DNA of 64,000 bases, taken from positions 124,001 through 188,000 of the forward strand of contig JAOANU010000020.1 of the NCBI GenBank assembly GCA_034387635.1. The letters run 5' to 3'. The notes below the pieces were generated by a model. It was not told the origin of the DNA, made no database searches, and was given only the letters and a program-made list of their open reading frames with translations. The DNA comes from Rhodosporidiobolus odoratus (lineage: Eukaryota > Basidiomycota > Microbotryomycetes > Sporidiobolales > Sporidiobolaceae). Position numbers and translations under genes: made by a program. Shown one piece after another: positions 36,702 through 48,268 of the stretch (position 1 is its first letter; every line of letters begins with the position of its first letter).

Positions 36702-38169
36702 CTATAGCATGTCCTCCAATTCTTGTCTACAGTTGGCAAGAGAGCGCGACAAGGAGAAGGTCAGAGGAGACCAATCACGTCAGTTCAAACGACAGAATCG
36801 TCAGCGTTCCGTGCCGTACACACATAGTCCCGACGAGACTGCAAGGAGGAAGCAATAAAATGCAGAAGAAAAAGAAAAAGACAACGTACAGCTGCAAAGT
36901 GTTCAACCTCAACAACTCCTCCAAGTCATAAAAATCCACTTTATCTTCCCAAACTCGCTTATGATAGATCATCCATCTCAACCTCCCTTCCCCCGGCCTT
37001 TGCTCACTCTCCTGTTGCTCCCGATAGAAACCTACGGCCTCCAACGGAGAGTCCAGCCGAGAATCGAAAAACTTGCGGAGGACGTCGCCTTTGTTGACGT
37101 CGAGTTCGCAGGCTAGAGAGACGGTTTGCGTCACCGCAGGGAGGGCATTAAGGACTGTGGCTACGTCGGACGACTTGAACATGGGCCGAAGGGTCGGGAC
37201 CGAACAATTGACTCGTAAGCTCAGGAGGCGAGGTAGAGTCGGTAAAAGAGTGGCGAGTTGAACCGCGAAACTGCCCTTCGAGGAAGGGGCGGCCTGGTCA
37301 ACTGATGGGGGTGGACGGAAGGGCGAGACGGAGTCGAGGTCGAGATGTCGAAGCTCGCTCAGTTTGAAGCGGACGAGACGCTCAACTACGGGCACGGCAG
37401 GGATACCGCGAGTGCTGAAGAAGGTGAGGCGAGATACATCGCAGTACGAGGGAAAGTGGTCGAGGAAGTCGGACATGGCTTGGAGCGGAAGATGAGGAGG
37501 ATCGGGGAAAGGTGCATCGATGTCGAGTGGTGGCATGGGACAAAAGGGGGTAAGGCAGATGGTGAGGCTTTTCAACCGAGGGAGGGTCGTCGAGTCGTCG
37601 ACTACTGGGAGAGTGGTCGGGTCGAAGACGATAGGGTCCGCGATGATGTCGATGGTGAGGACTTCAAGGGAAGGAAGGCGGGAGGTGACGACGAGAAGCG
37701 AATTGAGGGAGACGGCTTCGTTGCTGCATGCGGACCACGAGACGACCCGAAGTCTGTCGACTATACCCGACGGCTCACGTAGGGCAGTCAGGAAGAAGGC
37801 GCTAAAGACGTCCTGGCCGTCCAGCGCAACTTCGTCGAGGGAAGTTGCGGCTTCGACAATCCTCCGCGCCACCGCTGGTAGTTTCGCCTGTAAACCGCCT
37901 CGCAGCTTTAGAGCTCGTATGTATGGCGCCACCTGTTCGAAGGAATACGATTGCCAGAGCTTCTTGAAGCGCAGGTCGTGCTCGTCATCGAGGTGCAAAG
38001 AAAGGTCGTGCCACGCTTTTCCGAGACCGATAGGGCGCCACGCCTTGCAGACAGCGGCGATGGAGAGGGCGCTGTGGACACGAACCATGCGGTCCTCCGG
38101 ATTGTAGTCGGCCATGGCGTCCTCAACGACGAGGCTGACGATCTCGAGCGGTAGTGACGGGATGGGCAT
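36702..38169 (-). CDS. F-box-like protein, family A
   Basis: Two exons, 36890-38169 and 36702-36726, giving 434 aa. Begins MPIPSLPLEIVSLVVEDAMA, an F-box-like helix, then AAVCKAWRPIGLGKAWHDLS. Leucine-rich segments follow (LRVVSWSACSNEAVSLNSLL, LPSLEVLTIDIIADPIVF, LRHLDLDSVSPF). Adding the short last exon ends the protein QLQELEDML. The open frame extends upstream to 38508, but the MPIP start is shared with the family member at 474-1493. Probable SCF substrate adaptor by fold; partner and substrate unknown. Confidence 0.72.
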
Positions 38170-38963
38170 GTTGACAAGCGCTGGACAAAGTGACTGGGCG
38201 CAGGATTTCGAAGAGGTGCAAGAGCGTTGCGGTGTAGACGAGGAGCAGAAGGACGGGGCGGGGAGGGGGCTGGCGGCGAAGACTGCTAGGCAGGGAACAA
38301 AGGGAAAAATGAGAAAGGGAAAGTGGGACGCGGACCACGGTAGTGAGGCGGCCGCTGAGTCTGCGGGCTTGACCTCAGCAGAATTGAAGAGGAACGGAGA
38401 ACTCGTGCGACGTACTTTGCCACCCTCGTCGCGCGCCACTGCCCTCAAACACGGAGTGTACGGGTCATCATGAAGGAACGCGAGCACGGTCATGCGAGAC
38501 CAGCGCATGTCTCCGGCCGGCAGATGCGCTCGAGCTGCATGCCATGTAGTCCTTTATAGCAGTGTGCGAACGGAACGACGTGAGCAGGACGAGCGAGAGG
38601 AAGAAATGGGTCCGAGAAACATTTGTCTCGATCCGTTCGCCAGAGAGAGCAGCGTCGATACCTCCGCAGGAAAGCGATGTTCGTTGCGAAGCAGCCTAGC
38701 GAAGCGGACCGACTCAGGAGGATGAGGCTGATGGCAAAAAGAGAAGATACATGGCAGGAATGCGATGAGAAAAGACGCAACGGGGGAGGAGAGGAGATAC
38801 AGAGTGTGAAGGGGTTGCTACAAGGAAGGCCAAACTCAAAGCGCAGCGCTACATGGCCAATGAAAGAGATGGAGGTGGAAGAAGGGGGATCACTATAACT
38901 GTCCTGTCAACGAGATGAAACGAAAAAGACGATGCGGTGTTATCTATGCGGGGCCCCGAGGCA
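38170..38963. other. Intergenic, no gene recognised
   Basis: About 790 bp between the start of the F-box-like gene and the end of the beta-helix gene, both on the minus strand. The F-box frame is open to 38508 without recognisable similarity. Nothing else supported. Confidence 0.4.
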
Positions 38964-41486
38964 TTACCTCAACCTAGCGACCTGCTCAAGAGCGGCAAAG
39001 GGGTTGACGAGCGAGGCCTTGGGGGTAGGCTTGGTCGCGCCGACGGGGAAGGCGGGGCTGGCGTCACGCTTTTCAAGGAGGTCTTCATCACCGTCCTGAA
39101 GGATGACGCGGAGACCAGCAGGGGTGTTACGCTTGTGGCGAAGCAGGGAAGCGATAGTCCTGATGGAAGGGAGAAGCGGGGTTAGCAGGGAAGGGCAGAG
39201 CAAAGGGGGAAGAGGACGAACCACTTGATGCGAGCCGCCTGAGAGGTCGTCTTAGCTGGCGCCTGGGTGGTAGTGGTAGTAGTGGGGGCTTTAGTAGTAG
39301 TGGTAGTCTTGCTGAAAATTTTCCTGCAAAAGGCGTAGCAACAGGCGAAGTCAGCCTTGTGCGCAGATGTGGAAAAAGGGAGCGTGAGGCGCGTACCAGT
39401 TGATGCGGGCCGCGGCTTTGGTCGTCGTGGTGGTGGTCTTGGCCGCGGCTTTGGTGGTGGTACTGCTCAGGTAAATCCATGGTCAGCCCAATGCAGGAGA
39501 AGCGAGCAATGCAAGAGAATAGGCTCACGTAGTGGTCTTGGGCGCAACCGTGGTGGTCGTGGTGGTGGTAGTGCTGGTCGTGGTCGAGGTGCTCGACGAC
39601 GACGACAGAACAGAGCTAGTCGACGACGCGGAGGACGAGATCAAAGAGCTGGAAGCAGCCGCAGAGGAGACGGCAACAGCTCCACCGTTACCGTGACCGA
39701 CGATGGCACCCGGCTGCTGGCCTAGGGAAGAGGAAGAAGCATCGTCAGCGCGCGTGGCAGAAGAAGGTGACGAGAGAGAAAGACGCACAAATGAGGAAGA
39801 CAAGCGGCGCCTCAACAAAGTCGCTCTGCAGCTTCGACCCAGGGGTGGTCCACTGGTCGTAAACGAACGCCTGAGAAGTCGGAACCATCGGGACGGGGAT
39901 GCAAGCGTCCGAAGGGTCACCGCCAAAGTTGGCACCCGAAGCGTCGTTACCGGAGATGACGGCGTTGTTGTGGCCGGCGACGGAGACGGCGTAACCGAAG
40001 TACCCGGTAGAGCCCGACTTGAAGACGTTGTTGCGCACGGTCCCACCGTAGGTGCGGGAAGCGGTACGATTGTCGGAACCCCAAGACTGAAAAAGAGCGA
40101 ATAGAAAGAATGGGCAAGGTCAGCCATGCGCAATAGCAAAGGACGATGAGGACGAAACGCACCATGCCACCGAGAGCGATACCAATCTTGATCATGTTGG
40201 TGTCGGCAATGAGGGTGTTGCCTTCAACAACGGTGCCCTCGAAGCTACCAGCATAAGGAGCCCAGTCGACCAGGTTGATACCACCGAGAGGACGGCGGGT
40301 CTGGGCGATGATAGTGTTGCCGCTAACGGTCGAGCCAGTCGCACCGAAGATGACGATACCGCCGTCGGTACAGTCGGTAACGGTGTTGCCAGTGACGGTC
40401 GACTCCTTGCATGCGAGCGAGATACCGTCGGCCCATTGACTGGGCACGTAGACGGTGTTGTCGTCGCGCTTGCGGAACTGAGCACCGTTCGTAGGCGAGT
40501 GACCCGAAGGACCGACTTGGTTGTTCTTGATGATCATGCCGGAGCAGGAGTTCTGGTAGCCCTCTACGTTATATGATCGAGGTCAGCATCCCGTATCGAA
40601 GCAAAGGGGTGGCTGCAGTGGTGTGAGGAGAGAAGGAGACGTACCAATAGCGTGAAGAGCGGACCATCCTCGCGGCTCGTAGATGTGGCAGTTCTGAACA
40701 GTCTGGCCCTTGGTGTTACCACCAAGCTCGAGCAATCCGATGCCGTCGTCGATCCTGCCGAGCGTGTCGCGGGAGCCCGCAACTTGAATGCTCTGCACAG
40801 CGATGTTCTGGCAATCGTCGCACGCGCCGTAAATGGCGCAAGATTGGTCGGAACCGGAAACCACGATGGTAGCACGGGTCGAACCAGTAGGGTTGCCTGG
40901 GGACGGTCGATTAAGGTCAACCAGAGGTCTGGAAGAGCGGCGAGTCGAAGAGAAACGCACCCTGGGTGGTGAGAACCTGGTCGGCAGCGGTGAAGAAAAT
41001 GGCATTCTGCAGCTTGATGGTTGCTCCCGGGCAGAGCTCGACAGTCGTACCAGCACCGCCGTAGTCTGTGCGAAGCAGGGGAGGGAAAGAAGATGGTCAG
41101 CCCCAGGAAGGAGGGCGCGCAGCGAGGAGATAAAACGTGCAGAACAAGGCGTTGATGGTCGTGTCGTCGGCAGTCGAGTCCAAGCACGACGTATCCCGGC
41201 GAAGCACCGTGTCGCCGACATCCCTCCGTGCGAAGTCCACATCGACATCGTAGTCGAGCGATCGACGCTTGACCGCCGCCGATGCGGATGCCGCAGCCGC
41301 CATAGCCGAGATCATCGAGGCGATCTTGGCATCTTCCTTGTAGTTGGGCGCGGGCGGCTTGGCGGCCGGGGTGGACGTCGACCGGCGCTGGATGTATTCT
41401 TCGGTACCGGAGGGAGTGGGACGGGCGAGGGTGACGGGGGAAAGGGCGAGAGTAGCAAGAGCGAGGGCGGAGAGGAAGGAGGGCAT
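38964..41486 (-). CDS. Secreted right-handed beta-helix protein with Thr-rich tail
   Basis: Starts MPSFLSALALATLALSPVTLARP, a classical signal peptide. Exon 1 is 41141-41486 and exon 2 is 40961-41065, joined by a likely GC-AG intron. The middle holds parallel beta-helix (PbH1-type) rungs: CQNIAVQSIQVAGSRDTLG, MIIKNNQVGPSGHSP, STVTGNTVTDCTDGGIVIFG, STVSGNTIIAQTRR, GTVRNNVFKSGSTGYFG, AVISGNDASGANFGGD. The tail is Ser-rich, then Thr-rich, with two similar exons each ending in AARI(N/K)W and both split in the Trp codon; the C-terminus is VARLR. Dibasic sites (VKRR, LRRD, LEKRD) suggest Kex2-type processing. Pectin-lyase-like fold; enzymatic activity or adhesion is undecided because I see no catalytic signature. 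Confidence 0.75.
39231..39479 (-). repeat. Tandemly repeated tail exons in the beta-helix gene
   Basis: Two successive exons (about 39403-39466 and 39233-39324) encode Thr/Lys/Ala runs ending AAARINW and QAARIKW. Both stop inside the Trp codon (TG|G), so they share phase 2 and can be duplicated or skipped without shifting frame. Confidence 0.65.
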
Positions 41487-42483
41487 GGTAGGTCGAGGGA
41501 GGGTGGTGAAGCGGAAGGAGGGAGTGGTGATGGTAGAAAGCTTAAGATTGGGACAAGAGGGAGCAACGGCCTGCCAGAGGATCGGTTGCTAGAAAGGAGA
41601 GCGCGGACAGCGGCTTCGGCTGATGCGAGAGTCGCTTCAGAGGTCGAGGGTGGTGAAGGAAGAAGAAAGACTGCACACGGAAAAGCGAGTGGAGGAGGAA
41701 AGGAAGAAGAAAGGCGAAAGACGAGTAGAGATCGAGTGGTTGGATGGAGGCGTGGATGTCCGCGAACAACAGAGAGCTGGGACCTGGGTCTTGTTGATTT
41801 GTCGAGACGAAGCAGGTCAAAGGCAGGCCCACCCGTGGTTGCCGACACCGGAGGGAGGCCAAGGTCGATGCCGCTCTCGAGCAGGATTGAATGACGCCTC
41901 GATCGGAAGACAAGGGCGTTTTCCGGGTTGAGTAAGGTTGCCGACGAAAAGCAATTGCCACGAGCATAGCAGAGTCCGAATGCGGGAAGATGCAGAGAAG
42001 AGGAAGTCGACGGATTGGGAAGGAGGAACCGAGGGGAGATTCGGACGGGACTTAAGTTCTCGCCTGTTCCCTGAAGTTGAAAGGAATTTGCAATGTTAAA
42101 TAGTGCAATCTACATGCACGTTACCCTGCTCGAGTCGGTATTTGTTGGGCTCAAGCTTGTCGGAGCCATCGAGAATTGCCGCACGTCGCTCCCAGCCGAG
42201 CTTGTAAAGTTGACTGCGAATAGACGTCGTTGCTATTCCTGTATCAAGGTGGCATATCTGGTGCTTCCGAGCGGGCTGACGACGTAAGCGAGTGTGAAGG
42301 GGAAGGGAAATTCGGAAGTGAGATGAGCGGAGAAGTTCTCGTATTGACCTCATCGCTGGCTAGTCCAAGCTACGGTCTATAGCACTCCAGTCTCTAGATC
42401 TCGTCTGACAATCTACGCAGTCAAGTTCCAACCATCTCGGAAGATACCTCGTTCGACATCACCGACGAAGTGACCGCTCCGTG
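41487..42483. promoter_or_regulatory. Long divergent intergenic region
   Basis: About 1 kb between the beta-helix gene (minus) and the TPR gene (plus). Open frames here are low-complexity antisense noise. No named site. Confidence 0.4.
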
Positions 42484-43780
42484 ATGGCTCCTGCTCCCGA
42501 CTCAGATCGTTTCGACGAGCTCCCGGACGAGCCTGCTCAGTCTCCTCAGCCGAGCAGCTCGGCGGAACGGCCGAAGGAGGGGGATGAGGGCATTGCCGAA
42601 CAGGACGCCGAGGAGAGCGACGAGGACGACGGCGAGGAAGACGCCTTCGAGGACAGCATCTGGTGGACCCAGGACGAGCTGACGGTACGTACCACCCTAT
42701 CCCTAGCTTTGAGTGATCCAGCTGAGCGCCGACCTCAATGTGTCTTTTTTTTTTTTCTCTGTCCAGGAAATCCTTTCTCGCTCACAAGATCACAAGAAGC
42801 GCGGAAACGCCGAGTTCGGCCAGGGTAGATGGGAAGCAGCACTAGAGACCTACAAGCAGGGCTTGGAAGAGCTGCCTGTTCGGACACTGCCGCATGGTCG
42901 CAGCTTGAAGGGCAAGGAAAAAGCGACGAAAGAGGCGGAGGGTGAAGGTGAAGCGAAGGAGCCGACAAGCCCGACTGAGCAGGAGGAAGAGTTTCTGGAC
43001 GAGGAGCAGAAACAACAAGCAGAAGTAACCGAGTTGAGAGCCATCCTGCATGCCAATGTCGCCGCTTGTTTGCTCAAGCTTGTGCGTTCCCTTCTCGCCT
43101 CCTTCGCTTTTTGTTACTTGTCTCTGATTCTCCTGTATTCTTCCAACGATCAGGAACGGTACACAGAAGGTGTCAAGGCTTGTGACGATGGTCTGCTTGT
43201 TGCCTTGTTCACCGTTGCCGAAAGCACAGCTAGACTGACAATTCCTGCTGGAATGCAGCGCTCGAGGAAAAGCCGGACTACACCAAAGCGCTGCACCGGC
43301 GAGCAATGGCCAACGAGTCAATTGGAAGCTGGGGCAGCCTATCTACTGCTCTCGAAGGTGCGCACGCATTCCCTCGACCCCGACTGACTGTGCAGCCTCC
43401 GCATTGCGCCCGTGGCTAACTGTCAGTTCTTCCGGTAATCATAGACTTCACCGCCCTTCTATCCCATGCGGACCTCACACCCCTGCAACGCACCCAAATC
43501 ATTCTGGCAAAAAAACGACTCCCGCAGAAAATTGAAGTACAGCAGCAGAAAGAGAAGGATGAAGTGCTGGGTAAGCTGAAGGACCTGGGGAATACTGTGC
43601 TTGGTGCGCTGCCTCCCTCGCTTGACATGCGTGATCACTGGCTAATGATTTCTGGGTCGCAATCTCCCTCTTCTGATTACTGTCATTCTGAAACTGGCAG
43701 GCAAGTTTGGGATGAGTACGGACAACTTCAAGTTTGTGCAGCAGGAAGGAGGAGGGTACAGCATGCAGTTTCAGCAATGA
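42484..43780 (+). CDS. TTC1-like tetratricopeptide repeat protein
   Basis: Six exons, 42484-42684, 42767-43081, 43154-43190, 43259-43357, 43445-43603 and 43701-43780, giving 296 aa. An acidic N-terminus (AEESDEDDGEEDAFEDS) is followed by three TPR units: RGNAEFGQGRWEAALETYKQ, LHANVAACLLKLERYTEGVK with ALEEKPDYTKALHRRAMANE, and LSTALEDFTALLSHADLTPL. The C-terminus GKLKDLGNTVLGKFGMSTDN then FKFVQQEGGGYSMQF matches human TTC1, as does the length. The TPR fold suggests a chaperone (Hsp90/Hsp70) adaptor; this is known for TTC1-like proteins and inferred here. Confidence 0.88.
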
Positions 43781-44016
43781 TCAGACAGACACTTCTCTTG
43801 TCGACTCCGGAGTGATCTTCGCCTGCTTTTCTGACGCCTCGCAAGCTCGAGCTTGACTCGCACTTGCCTGACCCCGCGCTCTACGCTACCTTTGTGGAAG
43901 GAGTCACCATGCCGTACGCTTGAGCGGGTAGAGCTGGCCTACATGCGTTCTCGCTGGTCTCACTCAGGCTCGACCACATTCCGCTGTTTTTGTCGTCTCG
44001 CTTCTGAACTCTGCTA

Positions 44017-46099
44017 ATGCCCCCGAAACGCTCCGCAAGCTCGACCTCTCAACCCTCGAAGCGTCTCCGCTCCGCCGCCTCCTCTTCCACCTCGAAAGGA
44101 ATCGGATCCTACGATCCCCTCCTCGACGCCGGCGCAGCAAACACTTCTCGACTCGTACAAGCCGCCGTACTGGCTGAGCGAGCAGGCGGTGGAGCGTCGT
44201 ACCTGTCTGTCCGGAGTACCAGGGTCGGAGTGCAGAGCTTGAGGGAGATCTCGACGAGGGTCGCGGCGAGGGGGATCTTTGAGGGGGTCAGGTTACCGGG
44301 AAAGGATGTAAAGGACAAGGCGGGGAAGAAAGAAAGCTCGGCGGTAGGATGGGATCCGAACCGAGATCCAGAGAAGGGGGAAGAGACGCAGCGGTTAAGG
44401 CTGTTCATCGAGGGTTTACCGGTTGAAGTGGTTGATAGACTGTTGGGGTTGGTACTCGAGCATGTCGCACACGGAATGGACGACGCACAAGATCCAGGAG
44501 TCAGTGTCCTGGCCGTCGCGAGACTCTTCTTCCATCCAACTTTGACCCGACTCTCGCTTTCTTCCCTTACCGCGCCCGCCGTCCTCATCTCACGGATACC
44601 GCAATGCACCGCCCTCGCGCACCTCGATCTCGCCTTCCATACTGGACTGAAGGATGCGGCGCTAGCCAAGGTACTCGGGCTACTGCCAAGCCTGGAGCAG
44701 GTGAATCTGAAGGGGTCTACGAAGGTCGGCGATGCGGCGCTGGTTGCGCTCAGCAAGGCAACGGAAGAAAGGCTGAAGAGCGTCAACTTGAGTTTGACGG
44801 CGGTCAGTGTCAAGGGGTTGACGAGCTTGTTGGCGAGGTGTAGCCATCTAGAGGTGTTGAAGCTAGCGAGCGTAGCGCAACTCGTGCGTCTCTCGTCCTG
44901 TCTTGCCCTCGCTAAGAGTTATGCTAAACCTGTATGGCATACGCAGAACGAGAAAAACATGAATAAGCTTCTTACGGACGCAACTGGTTTGCTTTTCTCC
45001 CGACTCTCAAGCGAGTCCTCTGGTCAATTCGCTGACTCGCCTGTCCGCGCAGACGCGGCTATAGGCTGGCGCCACCTTCCCCTCTCGCGCCTTCGCACCT
45101 TGAAGCTCCGCTCCACCGACTTGACAGACTCTTCCATCGGGCGCCTTCTAACCCTCTGCGGCTTGACTCTAGAACGCCTCGACATCTCCTACACCCACCT
45201 TCGCTCCCTCGACTTTGTCTCCTCCGCCCTCCACGCCCTTCCAGCATGGAAACTCACAAAGCTCGTCGCATCGGGTTTACCACTCTCCCCCGCCACTCTC
45301 GAGGGATTCTTCAAGCCTCTGAGCGAGAGACCGCCGAAAGAACGGAGACGATTCGCGGTACTCAAGTTGGCTTCTGTACCGGCTAGCTCGACCAAGGCGC
45401 CGGGGTTGACAGATGCGGTGCTTACTCGGTTGATGCCTTACCTCGAGCAGTTGGAAGGGCTGGAGAGCGTGTCGTTCTTCCAGAATTGGGGGTTGGGGAA
45501 ATCAATGGAGCCGCTTAGGACTTTTGTGGAGAAAATCGGAAGAAGGTGCTATGTACGCTGTTATCCATCTCCTCCTATCTTGTCGCACTCTTTCGCTGAC
45601 TATCGAAGCCTGCTCCGTACCTCACCAATGAAGCACCTCGACCTCACGCTCCCCGTCGAGTCTTACCATCTCGAAGGTCTTCTCCCCCCTCTGTTTGCAA
45701 CTGAAGAAGAGGAAGATCCCACCTCAGCCTCGGGACGATCTCACGAACTACCTCGAATCCGATCCCTGATCCTCGATTCTTCCCGAATCACCGATACTGC
45801 CGCCGATGCCGTCGCAGCTTGTACAGAACTTCGAGCATTACATCTCGCCGAAACGCGGATATCAAGTAGGCCTGTCCTCTCGCTCATCTTGCCTGAATGA
45901 CAGCGTTAACCCTTTCCTTGTTCCCTTTTTTCCTGCTCTTGCGAATTTGCCTCGTACAGCCAAGTTCCTCTCCACCGTTCTCACCTCCTGCCCACATCTC
46001 GCGGCTCTCAACCTCACTTCATGTCGCGGTGTTCCCGTGACGCAACGACGAACTTTCTTCGAAGCTTGGGAGAAGGGGGATGTAGCTTTGGCGCCGTAG
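44017..46099 (+). CDS. Leucine-rich repeat protein, F-box/AMN1-like
   Basis: Five exons, 44017-44883, 44947-44986, 45053-45545, 45609-45865 and 45960-46099, giving 598 aa; phases agree. The N-terminus is Ser/Lys/Arg rich (MPPKRSASSTSQPSKRLRSA). FIEGLPVEVVDRLLGLVLEH looks like a weak F-box helix. LRR units follow: CTALAHLDLAFHTGLKDAAL, LPSLEQVNLKGSTKVGDAAL, CSHLEVLKLAS, LRTLKLRSTDLTDSSIGRLL, LERLDISYTHL, IRSLILDSSRITDTAADAVA, and at the end LAALNLTSCRGVPVT. The cysteine-containing LRR pattern resembles AMN1/FBXL proteins. Adaptor role inferred. Not an obvious member of families A or B in this window. Confidence 0.72.
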
Positions 46100-46753
46100 G
46101 GAGTGCTGACGATGCGGCGGTAGCTTCAAGATGCGCTGTGGGTCTCAGCACGATTGTTCTTGGATGTAGAGTATGAAAGGGGAATTTGTTCCGGCACGGC
46201 CTTCTCAGTGTGGAACTGTCGAGAGCAAGCAGACCATCGTCGCCCTCGTCTTCTTCTGCCTGTGCGGCCTCGAGGTGCTCATCTGCGCAAGGGCAGCGTC
46301 GTGTGCCTGCTGCAGACTAGCTCGAAATACAGACCGCGCTTACACGAAGTCTACCCTACCTCGCTTTTCGGCGCTTTGTCGACTTCACCCCACCGCCTGT
46401 CCGCCAGCCGTGGCATGCTTCTCCACCGTTACTGCTCAATAAGGAAGTCTGTCTCTCTCGTTGCGGTGCTCGAGACAAAAGAGGTCGTGGACCGACAAAA
46501 AGAAACGGTCAAGGGAAACGGCGGCATCAGCCAAGGAAAAGGAGGCTCAACCAGTCGGCGTGGTCTGCCGTTATCTCGCGAGTGCTGTGAGCGTTATCGT
46601 ATGCAACTCATGCAGACCTGTGGACTTGGAAGACAGGGAAAGAGGAAAAGAGTCGCAAGCTAAGTTACAGTATGCGCATTCCCATTCTGCTCAACCACTA
46701 TTGCCATGCGTGCGCCAAATGCGATTTGCCGGATCTCGTCCGCACTTATACGC
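46100..46753. other. Intergenic, no gene recognised
   Basis: Short frames only, none with family resemblance. Possibly 3' UTR of the LRR gene plus relic sequence. Confidence 0.4.
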
Positions 46754-47888
46754 TCACGAACCATGGTCTCCTTGCCCTACCCTGCGCTCATTGACATACC
46801 GCCAGAACCTATCGGAGATAGACTGTCCGTTATTGTCGACATGCCACAGAACGCCGACTTCGTGCCGCTTACAGGCATCCAGAAGATGACCGACTTCGTC
46901 CAGTATGAACTCGGGCAGGGTAAGAGAAGGACGCAGATTGCTTTGAAGGTGCCGAGACAAAGGTCGAGAAGGGGACAGGACAAGGTCGGTGAGGACAACG
47001 AGATCATCCACAACCGTTGCTTGGTCCGAATCGACAGCGTCTTCGACTCGTCAATAACCTGATGCGAGGCGCTGAGATTTTGACAAATAGGAAAAGATCG
47101 GAAACGTGTATGGCAGTGAAGTTGGGGAAGAGGTGGTAACGAACTGCTACTCTGTGTTCCAGGATTCGTTCATTGTCTGTGTCCTCATCTGCGATGTAGG
47201 TCTGGCGGCGCGTCGAGCTGATTGGGAAGAGAAGGGTGGAAGTCGGGTTCAAATAGTAGCCTTGAGTGCGATCGTCGTTGTTGATAAAGTTGAGGAATGC
47301 CAGAGCGCGAAGAGCAGGGAAGTGATGGGGGTGAAGAGACTTGCGACCGCCAGGGGAGACATGTCGATCTCGAACAGGAAAAGCTTGACGAGGGAAGAAA
47401 AGGTGAGGCTAGGAGGAAGAGTTGAAACTTGCTGGCTGGCGAGTTGTAGGGACTGCACTGTCAGGAGAATGTGACACTGTCATTCGCGCAGGTGCAAGAC
47501 GGCTCCAGCTTACAAGGCAGGGTGGCAAGCTGGCGTAAACGAATCTCTTCTCGCTCGTCGTAACCGAAATCGCTCAGCTGCGCTTCATGCAGGTTCCGAA
47601 ATTAACGAAGAATTTCGATAACGTCTGCATCATGAAGGTCACCGTCGCCGCTTGCGACAACGTGCTGCGCGCTTGCCCCAACTTAGCTGCCTCCGCCCCA
47701 TTTTCCAGCCAATCCAGGAGTATGAACGCTTTGCGCGACGTGGTGATGCTGATTCGGCGATCCAGGTACGTCTGGGCGCGCTGCCCAATGGTCTTGCATA
47801 CCAGCGCACACGCTGGAAGGTTCTGCTTCATATCGTACTGGAAGCGGAGGATCTGGTCGATCATCTCCGGCGGCAGGCGGTCGAGCAT
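46754..47888 (-). pseudogene. Decayed F-box/LRR gene, family B
   Basis: Begins MLDRLPPEMIDQILRFQYD at 47888, then ACALVCKTIGQRAQTYLDRR and AFILLDWLENGAE. After that the homologous frame shifts by one base near 47690 and continues ASGDGDLHDADVIEILR, where the next codon is TAA. The sibling at 1867-3054 has a Gln codon there (ASGENGMHG...DIMRQL). Past the stop the same frame reads FRNLHEAQLSDFGYDEREEI. A later exon (SLQLASQQVSTLPPSLTF) shifts frame again near 47320 to reach HHFPALRALAFLNF. The C-terminal block CKRHEVGVLW...FWRYVNERR is still recognisable. Three independent breaks make a real pseudogene much likelier than sequencing error. Confidence 0.75.
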
Positions 47889-48268
47889 AGTGGGTATTGT
47901 TGGGTTCGATGTGTGCTCGTTCGCGTGACTAGCTTGTGAATTTGATGTTTGTAACGAATCGACGAATGCGGGAGAGGGTAAAAAACGCGCCTCGTTCGGA
48001 ACCCGCGATACTTCTCTCGACTAGATCTATGCATATTTATGAGCCCACGAGAGGCAGCAGACAAGCTTCGTCGAGTCTTGCAGCTTATCTGACCCTTGCG
48101 ACCGGGCCCTGACGTCTGTGTTTTCCCACGCTCGTTTCCGTCGATAAACCTGTTCGGTACAGGCGATGAAGACGCTACGCCTTTCAGGGGCCTCCCACGG
48201 TGACTCTGATCCTCCACGACAGAGGAAAACCAAACATAAGCCTGCTTGCTGCCTGCAGCCTTTCTATC
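47889..48268. other. Intergenic
   Basis: 380 bp upstream of the family B relic and downstream of the kinase-like gene. Nothing recognised. Confidence 0.4.
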
